The notes under the pieces: model-generated
Seen by the model: only the letters and a program-made list of their open reading frames with translations
What the model was told of the DNA's origin: nothing
The model's database searches: none
Shown here: positions 34,501-46,403 of the stretch, piece by piece
Layout: every line of letters begins with the position of its first letter
How positions within the stretch are numbered: the first letter of the stretch is position 1
DNA from: Simmondsia chinensis
Lineage: Eukaryota > Streptophyta > Magnoliopsida > Caryophyllales > Simmondsiaceae
Reading direction: 5' to 3'
Length of the DNA: 64,000 nucleotides
NCBI GenBank assembly: GCA_018398585.1
Contig: JAGTTD010000026.1
Span: 1,803,001-1,867,000, forward strand
Program-made: the position numbers and the translations under genes

Positions 34501-37500
34501 GATGAACTAATTACAATTGAGTAATTTGGTTACCTAGGGCCTGTATGACCTAGTTGTATAAAAAAACTATTTTTTGGAAACACTTTTTACAGAAGTACTC
34601 TAGAAAATGGCTAATAAGTTGTTAGTTCTTGCTTTTGCTTATACTTTGAAGGAAAAGCATTATTTTTCCAGTTTTTGCTTAAAAGTAGAAAAATAACTTC
34701 TACTTCTATTCAAACGCAATTTTCTTTCCATACTAAATACCCTCATAATATAAAAAATGTGTTTTTCAAGGAAAAAAACACTTTTTTCCAAAAACCAAAA
34801 TAATTGAATAAAGAGGAGGCACCTCAATTCAACCGGGCAAGAGAAGAAAATGGCTGCCCGTGGATATGAAGTAACAAAGGCATCAATGGACACAATTGCG
34901 TCGTTTAAGAAATCCATTACCTACAAAACAATCACCCCGCAAGTTACAGAAACACGAAGTAGAAAGAAAGAATTGATGAAAACCCATACTCTGGTATGTC
35001 TAGAGGTCAAACTCGGTTATTTTCTAAGGGCTTATTTGGTATCATTTTCTGTTTGCAATTTTTGGTCTAAAAACAAGATTTTGAAAACAGGTTGTTTTAG
35101 TTTATGGTAGTTAAGGGGAAAAAAAAAAATTTGAAAAAAAGGCCCAAACATTTTACAATGTTTCTGCTACTCAGTGGCAGATCTAGAAATTTCATTCACT
35201 AGGGGCACGTACTACTAGTCAATTAAAAAATTTAACAAAACAAGGTTTATATTTATAATAAAAAAAAATAATAATAATTAAATATACAAATATATATGTA
35301 AGTATGTCACATAAAGAGGAGAAAAATCTGAAAGAATTGAGGAATAAAATTTGAGTTAAGATTTACGTAGTTGGGGAGCATTTGAAAGCAAAAATTGTCG
35401 ACAATAAGAAACGACACAATTTGTCTCCTAGAAATTAAAATGAGTCTAGAATTGCAACATTATAGGGTCCATATTAAACAAAATTAAAAATAAAAATAAA
35501 TAAGTAAATAGAATATACAAATAATGCATTAAAAATTCGAGAACATATATATAGACTTTTATAAAATAATTATACTAATACAACAAAAAAAAATTTCAGA
35601 TAAGTGAAATAGAATCATAACTTATTAATTTCCCAAAAAAAGAATAATAACTTAGTGAAATATTAAGAACCTATATATTATATAAGGTTTTATAGTGCTT
35701 GAAAAGAAAGAGCCACAACTTTAAAAAAATAAAAATTAAAATGTTTCAAAAGGTTGAGGCTTGGCGGCCTTGACCCAAGAAATAGTAAACACGACATTAA
35801 CTATCAAGCTAGAGTGTACAATGTGATAGGAGGACCATTCTTTTTCTTTTATTTTTTAAATACCCATATTTAAAAATTATAATAAGCCGTCACTAATATT
35901 TGAGATTTGGCACATGGGCCACTGGGGGCCCGTGCCCCCGGTGAAATAGTGGTGGATCCGCCCCTGGGTCTACTACTTCATGCTCGTGTTATGTGAGCGA
36001 GGAAAGAAATCAATATGAACCACCCATTTATTAAACAGGTTACGAACTCTAAACCTTTACCCTAGCTATTTGAAAGCTTGAGGTACCAGCCAAAACCAAA
36101 TATTATACGGGGTAACCATAAATATGTCCAGGGATAAAACATGAAAAAAAAAAGAAAAGAAAATTATCATAGATATCCGAAATTTAAATATTTATAACCT
36201 AGGTAACCTAACATTTTAATATGTATGATAAGGTATCCTAAGGTTTGAAAATGTATCACCTAGATACACTATGCCAAAATATGGTGAATTTTTGTGAAAA
36301 TTCAAGACCATTTCTCCCATGAAAATGCTAATATGGTACATAATTACAAAGTATATGAATTACATCAATGTTTTGAGTGAGAACTTAGCATATTAAGGAA
36401 AAAAATTTCACTAGATTTTGATGAAAAATACTTGTATATTACCTAGATCATGCGTCACATCATCATTTTCCGGTAAAAAAAAAAACCATATTTTGTAGAG
36501 AATACTTAGAATCATGTTTTGAGTCAATATTTTCCAATGAAAATTCACCAAACTTCTACCGATGGTACTTCGATAAAATGTTAAACCTCTACCGCACGAT
36601 ACCCGAGTGATAAATCTTTAAACCTCAGGCTACCTCAGTTAAAAATTTTCAAAAACAAGGGAGAGGGAAAACTTTTATTTGGTAAGCAAGCAGGTGGTAA
36701 GAGAGACAAATTGATCCTGTTCATGTCATTGCAGAATAATGCATGAATTTTATGTCAAACAGAGAGAGAGTTATTTACTCTGTTTGTCCCTAATGTTCAT
36801 AAATTTGTCCAAATTGGTTTCCTGTCTTCTTTCTTATCTAAAATAGTCTCTCTCTTTTTTAATTCTATGACATAGTTACTCCCTCGTCTCTAAAATTTTA
36901 CATAGTGTCACTAAATGGAATATTTCTAACAAAAGATTAACTAGAAATGGACCAATATGAACAAACTTACAAACATTAAAGGACTAATGAAGCAAATAAG
37001 TCAAAGAGAGACAGCAAACCTATAACCGACCTCCAAGTACTCCACATGTCTCCGACTTGACTTTTGTTCTTCACGACCACCAGAAGAAATTATGGCCTGC
37101 ACGAAAACCAATGCAAACTTCAGAATGCAACCAAAAAAAACACAAAACTCTAGCAAGAATATCATAGTTGTAGGAAGCTCCTAAAATGCTAATAGTTCCA
37201 TGCTTAGAAGCTCGGTTTGGTATTTCAAAGTCAGATTCACGTTTCAAAACTGTATCAAACACAACGATAACATGATTTCAATGATCATTGAATCATTTTC
37301 TATAAGAAGATACTCATAAGATTATTTGTTGGGTAATTCTATCAATCTACTCAAAAAAAAATTTGATTGAATTATATTAACATATTGAAGTCAACCTTTT
37401 TATCTTATTCTTGGTTATTTCAACTTTTTTATCTTATTCTTGGTTATTCCTTAGCATCGAATAAACGCTTTCTCCATGCTCTCAACCTTGGAAACTTTTG

Positions 37501-40500
37501 TGGCTACCCCACCCTTGTTCTGCTCCATTTCCCACTCCTGATCTCGCTTGTGCTCCATGCAACTATGATGAATTCAACACCAAGATAGAGATAGAAGAGA
37601 AAACATCAAGATCTAGGTCTGAGATATTTGATGACAATTTAAACTGTTGAAAGTTTTATATTCTAAAATCCTTAATTAGGTTAGAATTTTATTATAATTA
37701 GAATTCTATATATTTGATAATTATCATATTAGGGGTTCATCATATTAATTTTAGATTGGTTTGTTATTATTATCAATTTTAGAGTTTCTTTTCTATTAGA
37801 ACTCTAGTTTCTGCTCAATAAATACTGATGTAACCAAAGCCTCAAAGTAGATCATTAGACTATTTGAATAAAACCAATTATTTATATTTCTTAAGCACGA
37901 GGCTGCTTAAAACTAAGTACAAGAATAGTTAGTTGGTTGGGCAGAGGGTCGTTCAACCATTCACCTAGGCATGGAAATGCTTAGTCTCCACATCAAATGA
38001 TGTAGAAGCACAGAGCCCAAACATCATAAATGGATACCTTGAGATTTTAGCATTTATCATCAAAGTACCCCAATAGTTGAATCTATACAATAAGATACCC
38101 TAACGTTTGAATATGTATCACCTAAGCACATATGTTGGAATTCCATGAATTTTTCTAAGAATTTGACCAACTTTATAAAGAAAATGTTGATATAGCACAA
38201 AATTACAATAATATTTATAAGTCATATCAATTTTTTCAGCAAAAATTAAGCGAATTACGAGATAAATTCACTAAAATTTTAATATAAGTTATCTATATAT
38301 TACTGAAATTATGTGTTATGTTAGCATTTTTGGGCAAAAAATTATCAAATTCTAATAGAAAATACTTATGTATTATAGGAATCATGTTCCACTTAAACAC
38401 TTTCCATCGAAAGTCTATCGAATTTTAGCAAAAGGCTACTCAATTGATAAAATAAAACTTCAATGTCCCCAAGTGATAAAACTTCTAAAAATCAAGTAAC
38501 CTATTACAGAATTAAAACATCAAAATACTCAAATGAAAAACGATCAAATAATGATTCATGATACCTAAATGATATTTTTCCTTCAAAAATTAAGATTAGA
38601 GAAAAAGGCTATAATACCTCTACAGACGAGCTGCAACGTTGATACATCGTGTGAACGATATTCAAGAAATGGGCGATCATGGAAGTAAAATCACCGTGTA
38701 TCTTAGGCTGTGATTTTATCGCATTCACCACCTAGTCAAGGGAGAAGATATATTACATGAGAGACAAAGAAGGCGTACCCCAACATAGTTAATAAAATAC
38801 AGTATGAGAATCAAATGCAATTTAATATGTCTGTATTTTTTCAACTTCTTGAATCATTACCTAACATTGGAATAATTGTTTCATAACATCAAATGGATAA
38901 AAAAAGTAGGCGACTATTGGCCAAATACAGGCTTTTGGTGTATTTATTGTATTATTATTGTTTTATATATCAATATTAAATACTATTGTAATTTATTTTA
39001 AGATTTAAATGGGTTCATGGATTTGAATTGGATATTCATTCCAACCGGTAGATTCAAATTCGGATTGAATCATTATGGAATAAATGGGTTTCTCAGGATT
39101 CTGGTTGGATTTGGTTTTTTCTGGGTTGCATCTGATGGAGAAAAAACCCGACCCAAATCCAACCAATTGCCATCCCTAATAACCGTTAATTCTTCGATCA
39201 AGTTCTAAATGACTTTCTGGTCAGATTGTACTTGCATTTCGAACATGAATTCTCTCATTTGAAGCCCGACAGTGAAATATGCTTACCTATGAAGACAAAT
39301 ATTTACCGTGTTTCTTAGCCAAAAAAAAAAAAGGGTCGCAAGAGCTTCTCAATGATGCCAACGGTTTGGATTTCGGTCGAGGTTTTCCTTCCGGCAAATC
39401 CAACCCAGAAAAAATCCAACCCAACCCAAATTCTGAAAAATCCATTTATTCCATATTTTCAAGCAGCCACTAGTTTTCCCAGTGGAAGACCAGGAAAGCT
39501 CCATTTTTAAAGAAGTTTTTTAATTCAAACTATGAAAGATGTCAACGAAATATTTTAGTATTCAAAAACTTACCAGAGATTGAGTCAAATCCTCGTTCTC
39601 ATGACTATAAATTGCACAAATGTCTAACAATTTAGGCAAATCAAGCAATTTCTTTTCCTGCAAAATAACTACAAACACAATTAGTGAACAACAGTGTACC
39701 TCATCTTATACATGACATTTAAGAAAGCCAACGTAGCCAATTGCCTAACACATTTAGTAAAATACGCGTATAATGTGCGTATTAACCAGATATTCTTATT
39801 TTTCTTATTTAAAAAAGGCACCTATTTATATTGGCAATAAAAAAGTAAAATACGTTTTTCCATGATATTAGCCGCATACTACACATTCTATGACATGTAT
39901 CCACATTTTTCCCGTTTAAAAAAAAATGATCAACTGAAAATAATCATACATAAATCTTAGGTGTTCATATTCTATACTATGCTAAATTTGTCAATATACC
40001 CTATTTTTTACAATGTATTATGCTACTTGCTACTAGTATCATGGGTAACATCAACAAAAAGTCAAATTAGCAAAATTATATCCCTCTTCACTGTGTCTTT
40101 ATTTTAAAAAGAGTTCTTCTAGACATGAATGTATTCATTTATAATTTGTTTATAAGTCAACAAACTTTTGGCAAAATTTCCATGTATAGAACCGAATAAT
40201 GCACATACGTATTTAACAAATTACGTTGCTAAATAGAGCCTCTTCCACCAGATAAATCATGACAATAAACCTTAAAACCATTCTAATGACTTTTTGGCTA
40301 CTTACAACTTTTGGACAGAAGCCATGAGTTTGTAGAACATGCAGACTCAATTAAAAACCTCCTGACCTTGCTTATCCAAACCATTTTGCCAAATGGACAA
40401 ATCTTTTTTTTTTTTTAATTTTTTTACAATGGCACGGAGAATACAACTTTTTCCTCAATAGAGACACCAACTAACAAGGGAATGGCGGGAGAAGTTTCGA

Positions 40501-43500
40501 ATCCAATACCTCTAAATTAGGAGGTGGGTAGTCTAACCACTTTTTTTAAATAGTCCCTTACTTTTTATTTGATGACAAAATTGGTTCCTCGTCTTGTAGT
40601 TTTACTGAGTTTCAAACTTCCAGTCACTGGATAGGAGGCTAGGTTGGTCTCAGAATAAACCATGAAGGACTATTTTGGAAAAAAGAAGATGAGGAACCAA
40701 TTTAAAAAAAATAAAAACTTAAACATTAGAGAATAAAAAGAGTAAATAACTCATATATGCTACAACGGGATTCCAGAATCAGCAATGTACTTGATTATTA
40801 ACATTTTTGTCCACTGTAGTTCATACCATTATTTCAAGACTAACACAGTTGGTGATGTTTGTATTCTGCCTTCCTAATTCACATACGTCGGTGCTCTTAC
40901 TTCTACTATTAAATGCCTAGATGTAGGAAACTCCTAAAATGCTAACATTTCATACTCATAAAGGGAACCTAGTGTGTTAAAGTCGAATTCACGTTTCAAA
41001 CGCATATCGAACTCAATGGAAAAACGACTCAAACAATTGTTGAATCATTTTGAGTAGAAGATACTTATCAAATGAGTTGTTGGTCAATTATCTCACTTTA
41101 TTCAGATAATGGTTAATATCATGTGGACATGTTTGAGTCAATTTTATTAATCTTATTCATTGAAGTACTCAATTTCTTGGTTATTATAAAGAGCTTGTTT
41201 GGTCAAGCTTCTTTTCTTTTTTTTCTTTTTTCATAATTTGAGGGGGTTTGGCTTGGAAAGAAAAGGGTTTTCAGATAGAAACAAAAGTTGTTTTTCAGCT
41301 TTTAAACAGGAGCCAAAAAAAAAAAAAAAAAAAACTAGGGTTTCTCCTTTAAAAGCAGAAGAAGAAGCAAAAACTAACATTCTTTTAAACAAAGATACCC
41401 CTATAGGAACCACTTTTTACAAAAGTGCTTCTACAAAAAAATGTTGGAGAAAAGTAGTTTTTTTCACTATTTGGCCAAACAGGCCTCTAGTATTGACTTG
41501 GTTTGATATGTTACGTTTCAATGGTTTACTTAATGACATTTTATTAATTTTTCTTATATATCTAATATATAGCAATATAAACGCTCCCTCCACGCTCCCA
41601 ACTTTAGAAACTTCTATGACTATCCTCTCTCCTGATTCTGCTTCCACTTCATGCAACTATGATCAAATGCAAGGGGGTTGATCTTAACTACCAAGAACAA
41701 TTTCTATTTTTAGATGTGATGTTCCATGTTAGTTAGGGCAACATGAAGTTTTTTGTGGTAGATGAGTGGGGAAGAAGATTCAAACTTATGACGTTATACC
41801 GTAGGGACCTCAACCTCAATTGTATTTTAATCACTAAACAAAGTCCTCGCTGAGCAAAATGAAATGTGCACAGAAATTCCAGGAAAAAGATAGTAAGAAC
41901 TCCGATACGTCATGTTGGTTAGCAGGATTTTCCAACAAGGCAAGCGCCACACATTCTTATCACAACTAATTTAGGATCTATTCGACCAAGCTTCTTTTCT
42001 TAAAAAAATGATATTTCCTTGGAAAAGGCATTTTTTCATATTTTAAGAGGGTTTGCCCAAGAAAGGAAAGTGCTTTTAAATAGAAGTAGAAAAGCTTTTT
42101 TTGCTTTTAAACAAAAGCGCGAAAAATAGTGTTTTTCCTTTAAAGCAGAAGCAAAGGCAAAAACTAAAAGATTTTCAGACGAAAAATACCCCTATTAATA
42201 GCACCTTTTACGAAGTGCTTATGAGAAAAAAAAAAGTTTTTCACAGTTTGGCCAAACAAGCCCTGAGTCTATATTTCAATGAAAAAAATGATCAAGTTTA
42301 TAACACTTATCATGTCAGTGGTCAGAAATAAGTGACTCGCACGCACATCAATTATAAAAAATTAGGCAACACACCTTCATGATCTTTCGAACTAAGGCTA
42401 TCAGCTGCACGAGCACCCGGATCTTTGTTAGAAGATCTGAGAAAGAGGTTACATACACATCAAAAAGAAGGAAAAATGTGATTGTATTCCTGTTTGACTA
42501 GACTTTGAAAGAACTGTTTTTTCAAAACACTTTTGTAAAAAGTGATGTGAATAGGGGTATTTTCTGAAAAGTTTCAGCTTTTGTTTCTATTTCTGCTTTA
42601 AAGAAGCACAATTTCCCTACTTTTACTTAAAGAGCAGAAAAACAGCTCATGCTTATATTTAAAAATACTTTTCCTTCAAGCCAAACATCCTTAGAATCTG
42701 GAAAAAAAAGTGTTTTTTGTTTTCCACAAAAAAAAAAAAAAAAAAAGAAGCTTGCCCAAACAAGTGTCCTTTAAAGACAAAGATACTTACATGCGGTACA
42801 ACACCATGAAAACCTGGCGGCTCAACTCAAGATCACCAACAATGACACCAGCAACGATTCCTTTGGCTCCATGGTAAGTAAAATCATACCACCTACTTCT
42901 AAACTTCAAGAAGCTATCAAGAAATTCGTGCAATGAAGCATCGGTAGCCACTGCAAAACAAGAAGCGGAAAAAACAAAGCAGTAAATTATACCGTCCAAT
43001 ACCATGTCTGCATGTCGAGGTGAAAGGAAAGAAGAAAGACCTTGACTAATAAGACAAACCAACATTCGAGTCATCCAGGGAAGGGAACACAAAGCTAGGG
43101 ATGTAAATTAGTCAAGCTAGCTTGCAGGGACTTGTCATAAAGTTTGAAAAGCTCAGCTTGTTTCAAGCTCGAATCAAGCCTTAGTCTAATAAAGCTTGAA
43201 ATAGGAATCTCGTGAGCCTCAACAAGCCCAAACGAGCCAATTTAAATATAAACTATTAGCCTAAATGTTCCCAGTGAGTGAAGTACAAGCGTAAATGAGC
43301 TTGAGCTCAGCCCAGTTGACCCAAGCAAGGCTAGATCGGGCTTAAATGAGCCTAACAAGGCTAGATTAAATGAGCATGTATAAGCCCACATTGAGCTTGT
43401 CAAGCTAGGTTCCGCCATCATAAAATCAAGCTCAGCACAAGCTCATGCTCAAATCTCCAGGCTCAGCAAGCTTCAAGCTTAACAAGCTTAGGCTAGGCGC

Positions 43501-46296
43501 ATCAGCCCACTAAAAATCATTATAGATACAATTTGAATTCCACGAATGAACTCAAGATGCCAAAACAATGACGGGTGCAACTGCAGATAGTCATCATGAA
43601 AACGAACATCACAAATGTGAAAGATTGGTGCTACTTCCCGGAAAAAAAAAGAGCTATATTTGGTATTTTTTTTGTCCAGCCATTCTGACTACATGAATAA
43701 GAATTAGTCAACGAAACCAAGCTTCATTACTAATTGGAGATTGAAAAAAATATGTCAGTGTCTCATCTTCTAATTTTTGTTGTTTAAGCGCTTACCAATA
43801 AGAACATAGTTGCACGAAATGGAAGTGGGAGAGGGAGCGGAAATGGAAGAGGGAACGGAGTAGCAAGCAATCATAGAAGTTTCTAAGGTTAGGAGCATGG
43901 AGGAGCACTTACATCATATATATTATATATTAGGTATACAAAAAAAATAGGAATTTATCGGTTCAATATCCCAGTTTTGAGGATTTATCACCCAAGTACC
44001 TTAACATTTCAATATATACCATGAGATAACCCAAGATTTCCAAATTTTATCACTTAGATACCTTGAAGTTTAAGAATTTTATCAATTAGGTACCGTTTGC
44101 CAAAATTTGATAGACTTTTATTAGAAATTGCTAATGTGGAACATAATTATAACAATATATAGGTGTTCTCTATCATCGTATTATGAATTTTTGTCATAAA
44201 ATTCTAACATGACACAACATTTCACTAATATACAGATGTTTTCCGTCATAATTTTAGGGAATTTTTTTTGTAATCCGTTGGATTTTTGTTGAAAACATTA
44301 ATATAACTCATATCTATTTTTGTAATTATATACCATGCAAAGATTTTATTGTGAAAATTAATCATATTTTGACAAAAATTCACCAAGTTTTGGCATATAA
44401 TACCCAAGCGATAAAATTTTGAAATTTCAGGGTACTTTATTGTATATATTAAAATGTTAGGGTACCTAGGTGATAAATGCCCAAACCTCTATGTTCCAAA
44501 AAATGTCCAAATCTCAGGGTACCTAAGTGATAACTTCCCCTAGAAAATTTAAAGATATGCTATCGATTGAGCCGCTAAAGCATAAATATCAAAACAAAGT
44601 CAATATTAAGCAATAACAAAGAAAATTAAGTACTCTAATGAATAAGATCTAGAAAATTGACTTCAACATGTCCACGCAATTCAATCATTCTTTAAATCGA
44701 GTGATGTAATTAACCAGCAAATTATCTAATAAATATCTTCTTATCAAAATAATTCCATGATTGTTTGAATCATATTTCCATCAAGTTTGATACACGTTGG
44801 AAATGCAAATCCAACTTTGTAACGTCGAGTCCCATTAAGCATTTACATTTTAGAAGTTTCCTGCAACTATGAGTAAGACCCAATATGGATGCTAGTAGCT
44901 TCCAGGATTCACTTAGCATATCATGTACAGAATATCAAGAGATAAGTATTGCTTAATTCTTCTCATCAAAAAACATTGAATTGGTGTATCAGGACTCCAC
45001 CATATGAGTCTCATAAAAAATTCCACGTTAAGAGTTGTAAGAAAAAAGAGATCAACAAACTAGTAGGCTACTCCTCCTAGTGCCAAGTCGTTTTAAGATG
45101 GAACCCCACATATGCTTTTGTGGACCTCATCTATGCCAACTCCAAGGATCGTGCCTCAGGCCCTGTGACATTTGACATGGCTTGAAATATGATAAACTTT
45201 TCTCTTTGGTAACCGGGGTGCCCAGAGTCCAAAACCAGCTTTCTTATACATTGACTGGAGTTTCACCATATGCAACATGATACGCCAAGGCTCACATACC
45301 ATTATAAGATACTTGCATCAAATGGAAGGATTCTCACCCTATAATCGTGGTTCATGGGACATCAGCTCCAAGTACCTTACAATTTGAGCCAATCTATTGA
45401 GATTTGAAATACCACAATCAAATTCACTATTAAGTTGACATCACAAAAAATTATTCTCTTCTCGAAAAATTCGGTTCGTAACACAGGGTGCCCAGGCTAA
45501 GTCTTTTATACCTCAACTGAAGTTTCCTTATATGGAAGGGGATAAGTTGAGTCTCAAACACCATAAGTTCATATTTTCACTTCCCATGTTCTGCCAATTT
45601 TATGATGACCAAACAAGAGCGCAAATACCCACTTCCTATGAATTCCAAATTCCAGTATTACTTCCTAGAAAACAAACAACCCCTAATTGTAGTATTGCAG
45701 ATTCAATTACACGAATAACTTCGAACCAAAAAAAAAATCACCTTCTCTCCAAAAATCTCTAGGGTTCAACCTAAGAAATGTCACAATCTTCACTAGTAAT
45801 CAGCTTAAATTTAAGCATCTGGACTTAATCGAAATAATTTCATTCATATAGCAAGTGAACTAAAACAATTAAAAGTACAATAATTAAATTGACACAAATG
45901 ACAAAGTATAAGAACTAATAATGTAAACAACTCGAAAATTTTACCTTCTCTCCAAAAATCTCTAGGGTTCAATCTAAGCAACCGCGACAACTCCCGATTA
46001 ACAACATCAACAACCCTTTGCGACTCAACAGGATTCAACCCACCTTCATCAACACCCAACCCAGCAGCCACAGCTTCATCCTGAGGCAAGTAATTTACGA
46101 AATTGCCCCCGTCTTCAGCTTCCCCCCTACTCGAAGAAACCCTAACCCTAGCGCTATCGGAGGTGGAATTTCGGAGTGAATTTGAGAGGGTTGGAGTTGG
46201 GATTTGAGGTGAAATTAGGGTTTTTGGGACGAATTTTTCATGGATTTTGGGATTTCCCCTGCCTCTCGATGAATCTTTGCGGTATCGATTCGACAT
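31593..46296 (-). CDS. ASCC2: ASCC2 homologue, CUE-domain subunit of the ASCC/RQT complex
   Basis: Nine coding exons join in phase: 46296-45945, 42950-42791, 42436-42375, 39668-39574, 38731-38618, 37096-37031, 34920-34823, 34488-34049 and 32632-31593, giving 808 residues. Family markers in order: FVNYLPQDEAVAAGL and VVDVVNRELSRLLRLNPRDF (exon 1), HEFLDSFLKFRSRWYDF (exon 2), NKDPGARAADSLS (exon 3), LQEKKLLDLPKLLDICAIYS (exon 4), FLNDAIVSIDAFVTSYP (exon 7). The CUE domain is near residues 511-553 (ISQIKDLFPEYGKGFLSACL, RILEG), then a Ser-rich linker and an RG-rich tail ending RAMRKHISGLGGF. The animal protein binds K63-linked ubiquitin through CUE and works with helicase ASCC3 in alkylation repair and collided-ribosome rescue; the plant role is inferred. 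MSNRYRKDSS was chosen as start over an upstream in-frame ATG. Introns are large and filled with transposons. Confidence 0.92.
32683..33115. mobile_element. TIR element, CATAGTTGCAGG family (copy 1)
   Basis: In ASCC2 intron 8. It starts CATAGTTGCAGGAAACTCCT and ends CTTCGTGCAACTGCAG. Sister copies are at 37158-37570, 40912-41660 and 43808-44873. All share an inner segment running from ATCATTTTG to TCTAATATATAGCAATAT. Noncoding; the superfamily is uncertain. Confidence 0.55.
33431..33995. repeat. GAGCTCGAGCTTG-type element in ASCC2 intron 8
   Basis: The left end GGATATAAATGAGCCGAGTTGG and the right end (inverted) GGGGGTGTATATGGCCGGAG are roughly inverted. The interior is full of GAGCC, AAGCTCGAGCTC and AAACAAGCC words. 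It resembles a non-autonomous hAT-like family. Confidence 0.5.
34539..34805. mobile_element. Foldback MITE (GCCTGTTTGG family), copy 1, ASCC2 intron 7
   Basis: Mirrors the copies at 41189-41490, 41968-42265 and 42487-42775: ACTTTTTACAGAAGTACT, GCTTTTGCTT, CTTCTACTTCTATTCAAA and closing AAAAACACTTTTTTCC words. The ends are more diverged here. Confidence 0.5.
35110..36105. other. ASCC2 intron 6, no element assigned
   Basis: AT-rich intron sequence. The segment with GGGGCACGTACTACTAG, GGGCCACTGGGGG-like words and GTGGATCCGCCCCTG (about 35173-35968) reads like a hAT-type insertion, because CAGTGGCAGATCTAG on the left answers the inverted right end. It is not certain enough to list separately. 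Confidence 0.4.
36110..36655. repeat. Inverted-repeat element, GGTAACCTA family, copy A
   Basis: ASCC2 intron 6. It has phrases such as AAGGTATCCTAAGGTTTGAA, ATGTATCACCTAGATAC and, inverted, GATAAATCTTTAAACCTCAG. It is homologous to 38015-38590 and 43940-44545. Confidence 0.55.
37158..37570. mobile_element. TIR element, CATAGTTGCAGG family (copy 2)
   Basis: ASCC2 intron 5, upstream of exon 6 on the minus strand. Ends CATAGTTGTAGGAAGCTCCT and, on the right, CTCCATGCAACTATG. A local duplication of TTTTATCTTATTCTTGGTTA occurs near 37398-37445. Confidence 0.55.
38015..38590. repeat. Inverted-repeat element, GGTAACCTA family, copy B
   Basis: ASCC2 intron 5, next to exon 5. Shares TAAGATACCCTAACGTTTGA and ATGTATCACCTAAGCAC with copies A and C. 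Confidence 0.55.
39000..39480. repeat. Inverted-repeat segment in ASCC2 intron 4
   Basis: The left part has GGTTGGATTTGG and TTGGATATTCATTCCA. The right part has CCAACCCAACCCAAATTC and TCCATTTATTCCA in the opposite sense. It is probably a non-autonomous DNA element; its two short open frames are not genes. Confidence 0.4.
40912..41660. mobile_element. TIR element, CATAGTTGCAGG family (copy 3), interrupted
   Basis: ASCC2 intron 3. Left end CTAGATGTAGGAAACTCCTA, right end CTTCATGCAACTATG. It is split by the foldback MITE at 41189-41490: sequence on either side (TCAATTTCTTGGTTATT | TATTGACTT) is continuous in copy 1 near 32938-32970. Confidence 0.6.
41189..41490. mobile_element. Foldback MITE, copy 2, nested
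   Basis: Ends AGAGCTTGTTTGGTC (left) and, inverted, AGAGGCCTGTTTGGCC (right). The interior contains an A run and TTTTAAAAGCAGAAGAAG. It is inserted in the TIR element at 40912-41660. Confidence 0.65.
41968..42265. mobile_element. Foldback MITE, copy 3, ASCC2 intron 3
   Basis: Same family and orientation as copy 2: GGATCTATTCGACCAAGCTT at the left and CAGTTTGGCCAAACAAGCCC at the right. Confidence 0.65.
42487..42775. mobile_element. Foldback MITE, copy 4, reverse, ASCC2 intron 2
   Basis: Opposite orientation to copies 2 and 3: ACTTTTGTAAAAAGTGATGT and ATAGGGGTATTTTCTGAAAA at the left, GAAGCTTGCCCAAACAAG at the right. It fills most of the 354-bp intron between exons 2 and 3. Confidence 0.65.
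43094..43510. repeat. GAGCTCGAGCTTG-type element, ASCC2 intron 1
   Basis: Left end CTAGGGATGTAAATTAGTCA is like a plant hAT terminus. The interior is rich in AAGCTCAG, GAGCCTAACAAGGC and AAGCTTG words. Confidence 0.5.
43808..44873. mobile_element. TIR element, CATAGTTGCAGG family (copy 4), interrupted
   Basis: ASCC2 intron 1, reverse orientation. Starts CATAGTTGCACGAAATGG and ends AGAAGTTTCCTGCAACTATG. It is split by the inverted-repeat element at 43940-44545; the flanking halves align with copy 1 around the TCTAATATATAG segment. Confidence 0.6.
43940..44545. repeat. Inverted-repeat element, GGTAACCTA family, copy C, nested
   Basis: Shares ATTTATCACCCAAGTACC, TTTTATCACTTAGATACC and, inverted, AAATCTCAGGGTACCTAAGT with copies A and B. 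It is inserted in the TIR element at 43808-44873. Confidence 0.6.
44880..45940. other. ASCC2 intron 1 remainder
   Basis: Two related passages, GGTAACCGGGGTGCCCAGAG near 45210 and CACAGGGTGCCCAGGCTAAG near 45482, hint at a decayed duplication. No gene or element end was identified. Confidence 0.4.
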
Positions 46297-46403
46297 GATC
46301 TTTGATTGGGAGAGAGGATTGGATTTGAAGATGAAAGAGAGGGGGGCTATGATGAAGTAGAAGAGGCTTCGAGCCTGGAGACGAGGATTTGGCATTGACT
46401 GAG

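Noticed and set aside
46296..46395. Upstream ATG extending ASCC2 by 33 residues
   Set aside because: The extension (MPNPRLQARS..) is hydrophobic and unlike other family N termini as I recall them; MSNRYRKDSS is the expected start.
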